A stretch of 64,000 nt of DNA from JAWMQL01 sp033283165. Its GTDB lineage: Bacteria > Pseudomonadota > Gammaproteobacteria > Pseudomonadales > Halieaceae. Positions 1 to 8,671 of this stretch are shown here, in pieces; the first letter of the stretch is position 1, and every line of letters starts with the position of its first letter. The stretch lies in NCBI GenBank assembly GCA_033283165.1, contig JAWMQL010000001.1, positions 806,001-870,000 of the forward strand, in the 5' to 3' direction. A model generated the notes under the pieces. The model ran no database searches, was not told where the DNA came from, and saw nothing but the letters and a program-made list of their open reading frames with translations. The translations under genes and the position numbers were made by a program.

Positions 1-759
1 GCAGGCGAAGGGGTTGGCCCCCGAGGAACCGGCCAGACGCACGGTGGAGGTAGACGCATTCTGCTCGTGGTCCGCGTGCAGCAGGAATATGCGGTCCATG
101 GCCCGGGCCAGTACCGGGCTGATATTACTCGGCTCACAGGGGTTGCCGAACATCATGTGGAGAAAATTCTCGGCGTAGTTGAGGTTGTTGTCCGGGTACA
201 TGAACGGCTGGCCAATAGAGAACTTGTAGCTCATGGCTGCCAGGGTTGGCATTTTGGCTATCAAGCGGAAGGCCGCTACTTCTCGGTGGTGATCGTCTGA
301 GATATCCAGGGAATCGTGGTAAAAGGCGGACAGTGCCCCGACCACACCGCACATGATGGCCATGGGGTGTGCATCGCGACGGAAACCATTGAAAAACGTC
401 CGGATCTGCTCATGTACCATGGTGTGGTTATGGACGGTGTTTACGAATTTTGCCTTTTCCTCGGCATTGGGCAACTCGCCGTAGAGCAGCAGGGCACAGG
501 TTTCCAGGTAATCAGAATGTTCTGCCAGCTGTTCTATGGGGTAGCCTCGGTGCAGGAGCACCCCCTTCCCGCCATCGATATAGGTAATCTGTGATTCACA
601 GGCCGCGGTGGAGACAAAACCCGGGTCATAGGTGAACATCCCCTTGCCGGTCAAGCTTCCCACATCGATCACATCCGGCCCTAAAGTCCCGGAATAGATA
701 GGCAATTCGATGGCTTCATCAATCCCGTCTATGCTTAGGGTTGCTTTCTTCTCGCTCAT
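1..759 (-). CDS. gltA: Citrate synthase, N-terminal 253 residues (cut by window edge)
   Basis: Condenses acetyl-CoA and oxaloacetate to citrate, the entry step of the TCA cycle, in the cytosol. The frame is open from an ATG at 759 on the minus strand to the left edge with no stop. It begins MSEKKATLSIDG and reads through the family signature HADHEQNASTSTVR near residues 230-245, which holds an active-site histidine, ending at SSGANPFAC. The hexameric gram-negative form is about 430 residues, so roughly 175 C-terminal residues lie outside. It is divergent from sdhC, and a TTGACA/TATAGT promoter lies just upstream. Identification is secure from the motif and the TCA context. Confidence 0.97.
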   Translation of the reverse strand, partial: MSEKKATLSIDGIDEAIELPIYSGTLGPDVIDVGSLTGKGMFTYDPGFVSTAACESQITYIDGGKGVLLHRGYPIEQLAEHSDYLETCALLLYGELPNAEEKAKFVNTVHNHTMVHEQIRTFFNGFRRDAHPMAIMCGVVGALSAFYHDSLDISDDHHREVAAFRLIAKMPTLAAMSYKFSIGQPFMYPDNNLNYAENFLHMMFGNPCEPSNISPVLARAMDRIFLLHADHEQNASTSTVRLAGSSGANPFAC

Positions 760-793
760 AGGGGGTCCTACGTTATCACTGGGTGGGGCGATC

Positions 794-821
794 ACTATAG
801 AGAACCGATTTTTTTTGTCAA
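794..821 (-). promoter_or_regulatory. Sigma-70 promoter of gltA
   Basis: On the minus strand a perfect -35 box TTGACA (816-821) is separated by 16 bases from a -10 box TATAGT (794-799), which puts the start of transcription about 30 bases before the gltA ATG at 759. The spacer contains a run of A residues. No other gene on this strand could use it. Confidence 0.7.
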
Positions 822-965
822 TTGACCCGGGTGCGATAACCGACCCATGTGGAGCGAATGGACTACAATACGGTGGAACTGTGTTGAATGTCGCGGAACG
901 TGTTCGGCGAAGATAGGCACATTTGGGCCATGGCCCGAAACCGTGAGAAACGAGGGTTTGGATGT

Positions 966-994
966 TTGTATTTGCCGTGCTAAGTCCTTATAAT
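966..994 (+). promoter_or_regulatory. Sigma-70 promoter of the sdh operon
   Basis: A -35 box TTGTAT (966-971) and a consensus -10 box TATAAT (989-994) are spaced by 17 bases. Transcription would start near 1001, leaving a leader of about 100 bases before the sdhC GTG at 1099. The leader contains short inverted repeats and could be a regulatory target, but nothing specific is recognised. The 339-base gltA-sdhC gap otherwise holds no coding sequence. Confidence 0.65.
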
Positions 995-1098
995 TTCGCG
1001 CGTTTTGAAGTATTGGGCGCACACTGCCCGAAACAAATTCCGACCCTTGCGTCGGCTCGATAAACAGCCTTCGGGCCTCAAAACGATGGTACCCAACA

Positions 1099-1473
1099 GT
1101 GAAAGACAATCGTCCCGTTAACCTGGACATTGGCACCATGCGGCTTCCTATAACCGCCTGGGCGTCCATCTCCCACCGCGCCTCCGGCGTGTTTCTTTTT
1201 GTCGGCATGGCCCTGCTCATATGGGGCCTGGACATGAGCCTGAGTAGCCCGGAAGGCTTTGCTTCCCTGCAGGAGTGCCTGGCCAGCCCGGTGGCCAAAT
1301 TCGTGATCTGGGCCGTGCTGGTGGGCCTCATCTATCATACGCTGGCCGGCATCAGGCACCTGATCATGGATTTTGGTATTGGTGAGAGCATGGAGGGGGG
1401 TGTCGCCGGCGCCCGCATCGTGTTTGTGCTTTCAATCGTGCTGGCGGTTCTTGCGGGAGTGTGGATATGGTAA
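1099..1473 (+). CDS. sdhC: Succinate dehydrogenase cytochrome b556 subunit
   Basis: Membrane anchor of complex II that, with SdhD, binds heme b and ubiquinone. The 124-residue protein begins RPVNLDIGTMRLPITAWAS close to its N-terminus, the classical SdhC opening. It has three hydrophobic segments, SISHRASG in the first segment (quinone-site region) and the heme-ligand histidine stretch YHTLAGIRHLIMD. The start is GTG at 1099, since no in-frame ATG gives the conserved N-terminus. It overlaps sdhD by seven bases and is first in sdhCDAB, divergent from gltA. Confidence 0.95.
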   Translation: MKDNRPVNLDIGTMRLPITAWASISHRASGVFLFVGMALLIWGLDMSLSSPEGFASLQECLASPVAKFVIWAVLVGLIYHTLAGIRHLIMDFGIGESMEGGVAGARIVFVLSIVLAVLAGVWIW

Positions 1474-1826
1474 CTGCAGTCACCAGTTTTGGTCGCTCCG
1501 GTCTTTCCGACTGGTTGCTACAGCGGGTCACCGGGGTGATCCTGCTGGCCTATTTCCTCTGTATCGGCGCCACGGTGGCCTACGGTGTCGACTATGCCGG
1601 TTGGAAGGCGATGTACGAACTGACCTCCATGAGGATATTTACCCTGCTGGCGGTGCTGTCGCTGGCAGCCCACGCCTGGATCGGCATGTGGGCGGTGGGC
1701 ACCGACTACCTGACCGAGCGCCTGCTTGGCAAGGTCGGTAACGTCCTGCGCCTGACCTACCAGATAGGTTGTGGCCTGGTGATCTTTGTTTACGTGATCT
1801 GGACTGTCCAGATCCTCTGGGGTTAG
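1467..1826 (+). CDS. sdhD: Succinate dehydrogenase hydrophobic anchor subunit
   Basis: Second membrane anchor of complex II. From the ATG at 1467 it is 119 residues with three transmembrane segments and the conserved HAWIGMWAVGTDY block (E. coli has HAWIGMWQVLTDY), which contributes the heme ligand and quinone pocket. A GTG two codons upstream is possible, but the ATG overlapping the sdhC stop matches the usual MVT/MVS start. It is translationally coupled to sdhC and is followed five bases later by sdhA. Confidence 0.94.
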   Translation: MVTAVTSFGRSGLSDWLLQRVTGVILLAYFLCIGATVAYGVDYAGWKAMYELTSMRIFTLLAVLSLAAHAWIGMWAVGTDYLTERLLGKVGNVLRLTYQIGCGLVIFVYVIWTVQILWG

Positions 1827-1831
1827 TGACT

Positions 1832-3604
1832 ATGGCGGCTATTCGTACAATATCCTTCGACGGCGTGATCGTTGGCGGCGGCGGCGCCGGTATGCGCGCG
1901 GCGTTGCAACTGGCCCAGTCGGGCTACAAGACCGCGGTCATTTCCAAGGTCTTCCCGACCCGCTCCCACACCGTGTCCGCCCAGGGCGGTATCACCTGTG
2001 CCATTGCCAGTGACGACCCCGATGACGACTGGCGCTGGCACATGTACGACACGGTCAAGGGCTCCGACTATATCGGCGACCAGGACGCGATCGAATATAT
2101 GTGCTCGGTGGGTCCGGAGGCGGTCTATGAACTGGAACATATGGGACTGCCGTTTTCCCGTACCGAGGAGGGCCGTATCTACCAGCGCCCCTTCGGCGGC
2201 CAGTCCAAGAACTTCGGTGAGGGCGGTCAGGCCGCCCGCACCTGTGCCGCGGCCGACCGGACCGGGCACGCCCTCCTGCACGCCCTGTACCAGGGCAATG
2301 TGAAAAACAATACGGTTTTTTTCAATGAGTGGTACGCCACTGATATCGTCAAGAACCAGGATGGCGCGGTGGTCGGCGTAATCGCCATCTGCATGGAAAC
2401 CGGCGAGACCGTGTATGTGAAATCCAAGGCCACGGTCTTTGCCACCGGCGGTGCGGGACGCATCTATGCCTCTACCACCAATGCCCATATCAATACCGGG
2501 GACGGCGTCGGCATGGCCCTGCGGGCCGGGTTCCCGGTGCAGGACATCGAGATGTGGCAGTTCCATCCCACCGGCATTCACGGGGCCGGGGTGCTGGTGA
2601 CCGAGGGTTGCCGGGGCGAGGGTGGCTACCTGATCAACAAGGACGGCGAGCGCTTCATGGAGCGCTACGCGCCCAACGCCAAGGACCTCGCCAGCCGTGA
2701 TGTAGTGGCCCGTTCCATGGTGCTGGAAATCCTCGACGGCCGCGGCTGTGGTCCCGAGGGCGATCACGTGTTCCTGAAACTCGACCATCTCGGCGAGGAA
2801 GTGCTGGAGAGCCGCCTGCCCGGTATCTGTGAGCTGTCCCGGACCTTCGCCCACGCCGATCCGGTCAAGGAGCCGGTGCCGGTGGTGCCGACCTGCCATT
2901 ACATGATGGGCGGTATCCCCACCAATGTGCACGGCCAGGCGCTCACCCAGGACGGCAATGGCAACGACCAGGTGATACCCGGCCTGTACGCCTGTGGGGA
3001 AGTGGCCTGTGTATCCGTGCATGGGGCCAACCGCCTGGGTGGTAATTCCCTGCTCGACCTGGTGGTATTCGGTCGCGCCTCAGGCCTCTATATCGAGAAG
3101 GCCCTGCGCGAGGGTATCGAGATGCGCGATGCCTCGGAAAGCGACGTCGAGCAGGCCATGTCCCGCCTGGACAAGCTCAACAACTCCAGCGGCGGCGAAA
3201 ACGTATCGGACCTGCGCAAGGAACTGCAAAACGTCATGCAGAATCACTTCGGTGTATTCCGCAACGGCGAGTTCATGCAGGAAGGCATCAAGAAACTCGC
3301 GGACTTGCGTGGACGCATCGAGGGTGCCCACCTTGAGGACAAGAGCCAGGCTTACAACACGGCCCGAATCGAGGCGCTGGAACTGCACAACCTGTTCGAG
3401 GTTGCCGAGGCGACCGCGATCGCTGCCGAGGAAAGGAAGGAGAGCCGCGGCGCGCATGCCCGGGAGGACTTCGAGAATCGCGACGACGAGAACTGGCTGT
3501 GCCACTCCATGTTCTTCCCGGCGGATAAGCGGATCGGTAAGCGCGATGTGAACTTCGAACCGAAAACGGTTGATACATTCCAGCCCAAGGCACGTACCTA
3601 CTAG
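1832..3604 (+). CDS. sdhA: Succinate dehydrogenase flavoprotein subunit
   Basis: Oxidises succinate to fumarate with covalently bound FAD on the cytoplasmic face of the membrane. The 590 residues match family length. The Rossmann motif GGGGAG is at residues 15-20 and the FAD-linking histidine is H46 in RSHTVSAQGG. The substrate-site motif HPTGIHGAG and the C-terminal HGANRLGGNSLLDLVV are present. The ATG at 1832 is chosen over an upstream GTG because it removes a 21-residue extension that overlaps sdhD. It is third in sdhCDAB. Confidence 0.98.
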   Translation: MAAIRTISFDGVIVGGGGAGMRAALQLAQSGYKTAVISKVFPTRSHTVSAQGGITCAIASDDPDDDWRWHMYDTVKGSDYIGDQDAIEYMCSVGPEAVYELEHMGLPFSRTEEGRIYQRPFGGQSKNFGEGGQAARTCAAADRTGHALLHALYQGNVKNNTVFFNEWYATDIVKNQDGAVVGVIAICMETGETVYVKSKATVFATGGAGRIYASTTNAHINTGDGVGMALRAGFPVQDIEMWQFHPTGIHGAGVLVTEGCRGEGGYLINKDGERFMERYAPNAKDLASRDVVARSMVLEILDGRGCGPEGDHVFLKLDHLGEEVLESRLPGICELSRTFAHADPVKEPVPVVPTCHYMMGGIPTNVHGQALTQDGNGNDQVIPGLYACGEVACVSVHGANRLGGNSLLDLVVFGRASGLYIEKALREGIEMRDASESDVEQAMSRLDKLNNSSGGENVSDLRKELQNVMQNHFGVFRNGEFMQEGIKKLADLRGRIEGAHLEDKSQAYNTARIEALELHNLFEVAEATAIAAEERKESRGAHAREDFENRDDENWLCHSMFFPADKRIGKRDVNFEPKTVDTFQPKARTY

Positions 3605-3633
3605 GCCCGGTTTCAGCAGGAGGCAAACAGAAT

Positions 3634-4338
3634 ATGTTGCAAGTAAGTATTTATCGCTATAACCCGGAACAGGACGCCGAGCCCTTCATGCAGGACTTCC
3701 AGGTCGATACCCAGGGCAAGGACCTGATGGTACTTGACGTGCTGGAGTTGCTGAAGGCGCAGGACACCACGCTGGCCTACCGTCGGTCCTGTCGCGAGGG
3801 TGTCTGTGGCTCCGATGGCCTGAACATGAATGGCAAAAACGGCCTGGCCTGCATAACCCCGCTGTCCGAAACAGTGAAGGGCAACAAACTGGTCATCCGG
3901 CCCCTGCCCGGCCTGCCGGTGGTGCGCGACCTGGTGGTGGACATGACCATGTTTTATACGCAGTACGAAAAGGTGGAGCCCTACCTGCAGAACGACACCC
4001 CGGCACCGGCGATCGAGCGGCTGCAAAGCCCGGAAGACCGCGCCAAACTGGACGGCCTGTACGAGTGTATCCTGTGCGCCTGCTGCTCCACCAGTTGCCC
4101 CTCATTCTGGTGGAACCCGGACCGTTTCATCGGCCCTGCGGGCCTGTTGCAATCCTACCGATTCCTGGCGGACAGCCGCGATACCGCCACCGACGAGCGC
4201 CTGGCGAAGCTTGACGACCCGTTCAGCGTGTTCCGTTGCCACGGTATCCAGAATTGCGTGAACGTGTGTCCCAAGGGACTGAACCCGACCCGGGCGATAG
4301 GCCACATCCGGAACATGCTGCTGGCCCGGGCCACCTGA
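3634..4338 (+). CDS. sdhB: Succinate dehydrogenase iron-sulfur subunit
   Basis: Passes electrons from SdhA to ubiquinone through 2Fe-2S, 4Fe-4S and 3Fe-4S centres. The 234-residue protein shows the plant-type 2Fe-2S ligands C53, C58, D61 and C73, with aspartate in the third position as in E. coli. It then has the two bacterial cluster motifs CILCACCSTSCP and CHGIQNCVNVCPKGL. A purine-rich ribosome site (AGGAGGCAAA) lies before the ATG. It ends the sdh operon; the next 190 bases carry inverted repeats rather than a classical T-tailed terminator. Confidence 0.97.
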   Translation: MLQVSIYRYNPEQDAEPFMQDFQVDTQGKDLMVLDVLELLKAQDTTLAYRRSCREGVCGSDGLNMNGKNGLACITPLSETVKGNKLVIRPLPGLPVVRDLVVDMTMFYTQYEKVEPYLQNDTPAPAIERLQSPEDRAKLDGLYECILCACCSTSCPSFWWNPDRFIGPAGLLQSYRFLADSRDTATDERLAKLDDPFSVFRCHGIQNCVNVCPKGLNPTRAIGHIRNMLLARAT

Positions 4339-4401
4339 GGTATCTTGGGAAGAAGTATCAATAACTTATTGATATATCGGTATTTTTAGTAAATTCACCT
4401 T

Positions 4402-4505
4402 GCCCCCGCACGGCGGGGGCCGAAAACATGCCGGTCCGGTGCGGACCGGGTCGGCGACAGCGCCGGTACGCTGCTATAGTTGGAGACAATAGCCGGCGCG
4501 CCGGC
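4402..4505 (+). repeat. Cluster of four inverted repeats between sdhB and sucA
   Basis: Four palindromic elements lie within about 100 bases. GCCCCCGC-ACG-GCGGGGGC (4402-4420) and CCGGTCCG-GTG-CGGACCGG (4431-4449) are perfect 8-bp stems with 3-base loops. CAGCG-N6-CGCTG (4458-4473) is shorter. GCCGGCGCGCCGGC (4492-4505) is a perfect 14-bp palindrome. None has a T tract, so they look like mRNA processing, stabilising or attenuating structures, or REP-like elements, rather than intrinsic terminators. Confidence 0.6.
4472..4480 (+). promoter_or_regulatory. Possible extended -10 promoter for sucA
   Basis: TG-C-TATAGT at 4472-4480 has the form of an extended -10 element. There is no good -35 box at the right distance, which is usual for extended -10 promoters. 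Transcription would begin near 4487, so the 14-bp palindrome at 4492-4505 would form the very 5' end of the sucA leader. Weak evidence, from sequence pattern only. Confidence 0.3.
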
Positions 4506-4531
4506 ATTTCTCATATCCCGGAAGGGTAACA

Positions 4532-7387
4532 ATGCAAGAAGGCTCAATGGAGCTCCTGTGGCGGAGCTCGCATATCGCAGGCGGAAACGCTACCTACGTG
4601 GAGGACCTGTACGAGTCCTACCTGAAGGACCCCAACGGCGTGCCGGAACAGTGGCGGGAATACTTCGACAAACTCCCCCTGGTGGAATCCGGTATCAGCC
4701 ATATAGCCGATGTGCCGCACTCGACGGTGCGCGATCGCTTCGCCCGGATCAGCAAGATGCGGGTGCGTACCGAGGCCACCGTACAGCATGACTCCCAGGC
4801 CACCGAGCACGAGCGCAAGCAGGTACGGGTAGTACAGCTGATTTCAGCCTATCGCCAGCGCGGCCACCAGAAGGCGAGCCTGGATCCCCTGGGCCTGGCC
4901 GAGCGTGAACACGTTCCCGATCTGGAACTGTCCTTTCACGAGCTGTCTATCGCTGACTACGACACGGTTTTCCAGGTCGGCTCCCTGCATATCGGCAAGG
5001 CCGATGCGACCCTCGGCGAGATTCACGAGGCGCTGGAGCGCACCTACTGTCACACGGTCGGCGCCGAATTCATGCACATCGTCGACACCGACCAGCGCCA
5101 CTGGATCATGACCCGCATGGAGTCCGTACGCTCGGCGCCGGACTACGGTGACAAGATCCGGGGCACCCTGCTGCGGCGATTGATCAAGGCAGAGGGCCTG
5201 GAAAAATCCCTTGGCTCGAAGTATCCGGGGACCAAGCGGTTCGGCCTGGAGGGCGGGGAGAGCCTGATCCCCATGCTGTCGGAAATGGTCCAGCGCACCG
5301 GTTCCTACGGTGCCAAGGAAGTGGTTATCGGCATGGCGCACCGCGGCCGCCTTAATGTACTGGTCAACATTTTCGGCAAGAACCCCGCCGACCTGTTCGA
5401 CGAGTTCGAGGGCAAGGCCCGCTACGAGAGTTCCGGTGACGTGAAATATCACCAGGGTTTTTCGTCCAATATCATGACCCCGGGCGGTGAATTACACCTG
5501 GCCCTGGCATTCAACCCCTCCCACCTGGAGATCGTCTCCCCCGTGGTAGAGGGCTCGGTACGGGCCCGGCAGGACCGGCGCCAGGATCCCATCGGCAACG
5601 CGGTTGTACCTATCGTCATTCATGGCGACGCGGCGTTCGCGGGGCAGGGCGTGGTGATGGAGACGTTCCAGATGTCCCAGACCCGGGCCTACCGGACCGG
5701 TGGCACTATCCACATCGTGCTGAACAACCAGGTCGGTTTCACCACCAGTGTGCGTGAGGACGCGCGGTCCACTGAGTACTGTACCGATGTCGCGAAAATG
5801 GTGCAGGCCCCGATTTTCCACGTCAACGCAGACGACCCCGAGGCGGTGCTGTTCGTCACCCAGTTGGCGGTGGACTACCGCAACGAGTTCAAAAAGGACG
5901 TGGTGATAGACCTGGTGTGTTACCGCCGCCGGGGACACAACGAAGCCGATGAGCCCAGCGTTACCCAGCCCCTGATGTACCAGGCCATCCGCAAACACAA
6001 AACCACCCGCGACCTGTACGCGGAAAAACTGATCGCCGCGGGCGTGATCAGTGCCGAGGAAGACCAGCGACTGGTAGACGAGTACCGGGACCATCTGGAC
6101 CGCGGTGAGCCTCTGGTTTCGAGCCTCGTATCGGAGCCGGACCAGAGCAGTTTCGTCAACTGGACCCCTTACCTCGGCCACGAGTGGACCCTGCATTGCG
6201 ACACCTCCATGGACATCCACGCGCTACAGGCCCTGGGACAGGAGATCAATGCCGCGCCTGAGGGTTTCCCCATCCAGCGCCAGGTCAGCAAGATCCTGGA
6301 AGACAGGCGCAAGATGGCTGCCGGCGCCATGCCGGTGAACTGGGGCATGGCCGAGACCCTGGCCTATGCCAGTCTCCTGCAGGCGGGGTACCCGGTGCGC
6401 CTGACCGGGCAGGACGTCGGTCGGGGTACTTTTTCCCATCGCCACGCGGTACTGCACAACCAGAAAGAGAACGGTGTCTACATTCCCCTGCAGCACATAG
6501 CCCCGGACCAGGCGCCGTTCACGATTCACGACTCCCTGTTGTCCGAGGAGGCGGTACTGGCTTTCGAATATGGTTATGCCACTACCTCGCCCACGGGCCT
6601 GGTGATCTGGGAGGCACAGTTTGGCGATTTCGCCAATGGCGCCCAGGTGGTGATCGATCAGTTCATAACCTCGGGCGAGCACAAATGGTCCCGCCTGTGT
6701 GGACTCACCATGTTGCTGCCCCACGGCTACGAGGGACAGGGTCCGGAGCACTCTTCGGCCCGCCTGGAGCGTTTCATGCAGCTGAGTGCAGAGCACAATA
6801 TCCAGGTCTGTGTGCCCAGTACACCGGCGCAGGTCTTCCACATGCTGCGCCGACAGGCGATCCGGCCGCTGCGTAAACCGCTGGTGGTTATGTCGCCCAA
6901 GAGCCTGCTGCGCCACAAGGAGGCGATCTCCACCCTGGAGGAACTGGCCCAGGGGCCCTTCCACAATGTGATGTCGGAGACCGACCCGCAGGACAATGAC
7001 AAGGTGCTGCGGGTGATCCTCTGCGCTGGCAAGGTCTACTACGATTTGCGAGCCGCACGTCGCGAGCGGGGGCTGGACCACATCGCCATTATCCGCCTTG
7101 AGCAGTTGTACCCCTTCCCGGAGGCGGAACTGCTGCAGGTACTGAGCGTCTACCCGAACCTGGAAGACGCGGTGTGGTGCCAGGAAGAGCCCATGAACCA
7201 GGGCGCCTGGTACGCCAGCCAGCACCATATGCGCCGGGTGATCCATCGCCACAAGGTGGACGTCTATTTGCGCTACGTGGGGCGCGAGGCATCGGCGGCA
7301 CCGGCCGCAGGGTATATGGCCCTGCACCTGGAACAGCAGCAAAAGTTTATTGACGAGGCCCTGGGTGAAATGCCCTGGGGCAACTGA
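4532..7387 (+). CDS. sucA: 2-oxoglutarate dehydrogenase E1 component
   Basis: Thiamine-diphosphate-dependent decarboxylase that transfers the succinyl group from 2-oxoglutarate to the lipoyl arm of SucB. The 951 residues match family length (E. coli 933). The N-terminus has the conserved helix with YVEDLYESY and VPEQWREYF. IGMAHRGRLNVLVNIFGKN and HGDAAFAGQGVVMET are family blocks around the cofactor site, and EAQFGDFANGAQVVIDQFI is in the C-terminal half. The ATG at 4532 follows GGAAGGGTAAC. It leads the sucA-sucB-lpdA unit. Confidence 0.98.
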   Translation: MQEGSMELLWRSSHIAGGNATYVEDLYESYLKDPNGVPEQWREYFDKLPLVESGISHIADVPHSTVRDRFARISKMRVRTEATVQHDSQATEHERKQVRVVQLISAYRQRGHQKASLDPLGLAEREHVPDLELSFHELSIADYDTVFQVGSLHIGKADATLGEIHEALERTYCHTVGAEFMHIVDTDQRHWIMTRMESVRSAPDYGDKIRGTLLRRLIKAEGLEKSLGSKYPGTKRFGLEGGESLIPMLSEMVQRTGSYGAKEVVIGMAHRGRLNVLVNIFGKNPADLFDEFEGKARYESSGDVKYHQGFSSNIMTPGGELHLALAFNPSHLEIVSPVVEGSVRARQDRRQDPIGNAVVPIVIHGDAAFAGQGVVMETFQMSQTRAYRTGGTIHIVLNNQVGFTTSVREDARSTEYCTDVAKMVQAPIFHVNADDPEAVLFVTQLAVDYRNEFKKDVVIDLVCYRRRGHNEADEPSVTQPLMYQAIRKHKTTRDLYAEKLIAAGVISAEEDQRLVDEYRDHLDRGEPLVSSLVSEPDQSSFVNWTPYLGHEWTLHCDTSMDIHALQALGQEINAAPEGFPIQRQVSKILEDRRKMAAGAMPVNWGMAETLAYASLLQAGYPVRLTGQDVGRGTFSHRHAVLHNQKENGVYIPLQHIAPDQAPFTIHDSLLSEEAVLAFEYGYATTSPTGLVIWEAQFGDFANGAQVVIDQFITSGEHKWSRLCGLTMLLPHGYEGQGPEHSSARLERFMQLSAEHNIQVCVPSTPAQVFHMLRRQAIRPLRKPLVVMSPKSLLRHKEAISTLEELAQGPFHNVMSETDPQDNDKVLRVILCAGKVYYDLRAARRERGLDHIAIIRLEQLYPFPEAELLQVLSVYPNLEDAVWCQEEPMNQGAWYASQHHMRRVIHRHKVDVYLRYVGREASAAPAAGYMALHLEQQQKFIDEALGEMPWGN

Positions 7388-7408
7388 TGGTGTAGCGAAG
7401 GAATCAAA

Positions 7409-8653
7409 ATGGCTATTGATATCAAGGCGCCCGCGTTCCCGGAGTCGGTCGCTGACGGGGAGATCGCAACCTGGCACAAGCAGGAGGGTGAACCGGTCTC
7501 CCGCGACGAATTGATCGTCGAGATCGAGACCGACAAGGTCGTGATGGAAGTTGTCGCGCCGGAAGACGGCGTCATCACAAAAATACTGGCCGCTGAGGGC
7601 GAAACCATCCAGAGCGAACAACTGCTCGCCACCCTGGAGCCCGGCGCCGCTGCGGCCGCCGGCGACGGAAAAATGGCCGACGAGGAAGACAGGGCCGCAC
7701 CTGCAGCCACCGCAGGTGGGGAACAGTCCCTGCTCATGGGGCCAGCCGCCAGGCAGTTGGTGGAAGAGCATCACCTGGATGCCAGCCAGATCGAGGGCAC
7801 CGGCAAGGGCGGGCGGATCACCAAGGCAGATATCCTGCGGCACATGAGCGAATCGGGTGCCAGAACGCCCGCGCCGGCGATTCCCGACAAGCCAGTACCC
7901 GCACCGGCTGCCCCGGCCGGCGACCGCGAACCCCTGGGCCCCACCAGCGAACGCATCGAGAAGCGCGTACCCATGACCCGCATGCGAGCGCGCATCGCCG
8001 AGAGGCTGCTGGACGCAACCCAGCAAACCGCCATGCTCACGACGTTCAACGAGGTCAACATGGCCCCGGTGATGGCCCTGCGCAGCAAGTACAAGGACCA
8101 GTTCGAAAAGACCCACAACGGCACGCGCCTCGGATTCATGGGCTTTTTCGTCAAGGCCGCCTGCGAGGCGCTGAAGCGTTTCCCGGAGGTAAACGCCTCG
8201 ATCGACGGCAACGACGTGGTGTATCACGGTTACCAGGACATCGGCGTGGCCGTGTCCACGCCGAATGGCCTGGTGGTGCCGGTGCTGCGCGACGCGGACT
8301 TTATGAGCCTGGCGGACGTCGAGGCGAGCATCAAGGATCTGGGGCTCAAGGCCCGGGATAACAAACTCACGATCGAGGACATGACCGGCGGCACCTTTAC
8401 GGTAACCAATGGCGGCGTGTTCGGATCCCTGCTGTCGACGCCGATCCTGAACCCACCCCAAACCGGTATCCTGGGCATGCACAAGATCCAGGAGCGCCCC
8501 ATGGCGGTGGATGGTGAGGTTGTGATTCTCCCGATGATGTATCTCGCCCTGTCCTACGACCACCGGTTGATCGACGGCAAAACCGCGGTCCAGTTCCTGG
8601 TGGCGGTGAAAGACCTGATTGAAGACCCTGCACGCATTCTGCTGCAGTTATAA
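7409..8653 (+). CDS. sucB: 2-oxoglutarate dehydrogenase E2, dihydrolipoyl succinyltransferase
   Basis: Core of the 2-oxoglutarate dehydrogenase complex; transfers succinyl from lipoyl to CoA. It has one N-terminal lipoyl domain with K43 in EIETDKVVMEV, then an Ala/Pro/Glu-rich linker. A peripheral subunit-binding domain follows around residues 110-150 (MGPAARQLVEEHHLD through GKGGRITKADIL), then a second Ala/Pro linker and the catalytic domain ending in SYDHRLIDGK with H385 and D389. Its 414 residues are typical. It lies between sucA and lpdA with spacings of about 20 bases. Confidence 0.97.
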   Translation: MAIDIKAPAFPESVADGEIATWHKQEGEPVSRDELIVEIETDKVVMEVVAPEDGVITKILAAEGETIQSEQLLATLEPGAAAAAGDGKMADEEDRAAPAATAGGEQSLLMGPAARQLVEEHHLDASQIEGTGKGGRITKADILRHMSESGARTPAPAIPDKPVPAPAAPAGDREPLGPTSERIEKRVPMTRMRARIAERLLDATQQTAMLTTFNEVNMAPVMALRSKYKDQFEKTHNGTRLGFMGFFVKAACEALKRFPEVNASIDGNDVVYHGYQDIGVAVSTPNGLVVPVLRDADFMSLADVEASIKDLGLKARDNKLTIEDMTGGTFTVTNGGVFGSLLSTPILNPPQTGILGMHKIQERPMAVDGEVVILPMMYLALSYDHRLIDGKTAVQFLVAVKDLIEDPARILLQL

Positions 8654-8671
8654 GGGGAAAGACCTAGAGCC

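Noticed and set aside
1823..3022. A 399-codon antisense frame in sdhA
   Set aside because: Shadow of sdhA; no ribosome site or motif.
6224..8563. A 779-codon open frame antisense to sucA-sucB
   Set aside because: It is the mirror of strongly conserved genes in GC-rich DNA and shows no family motif; the plus-strand genes explain the region fully.
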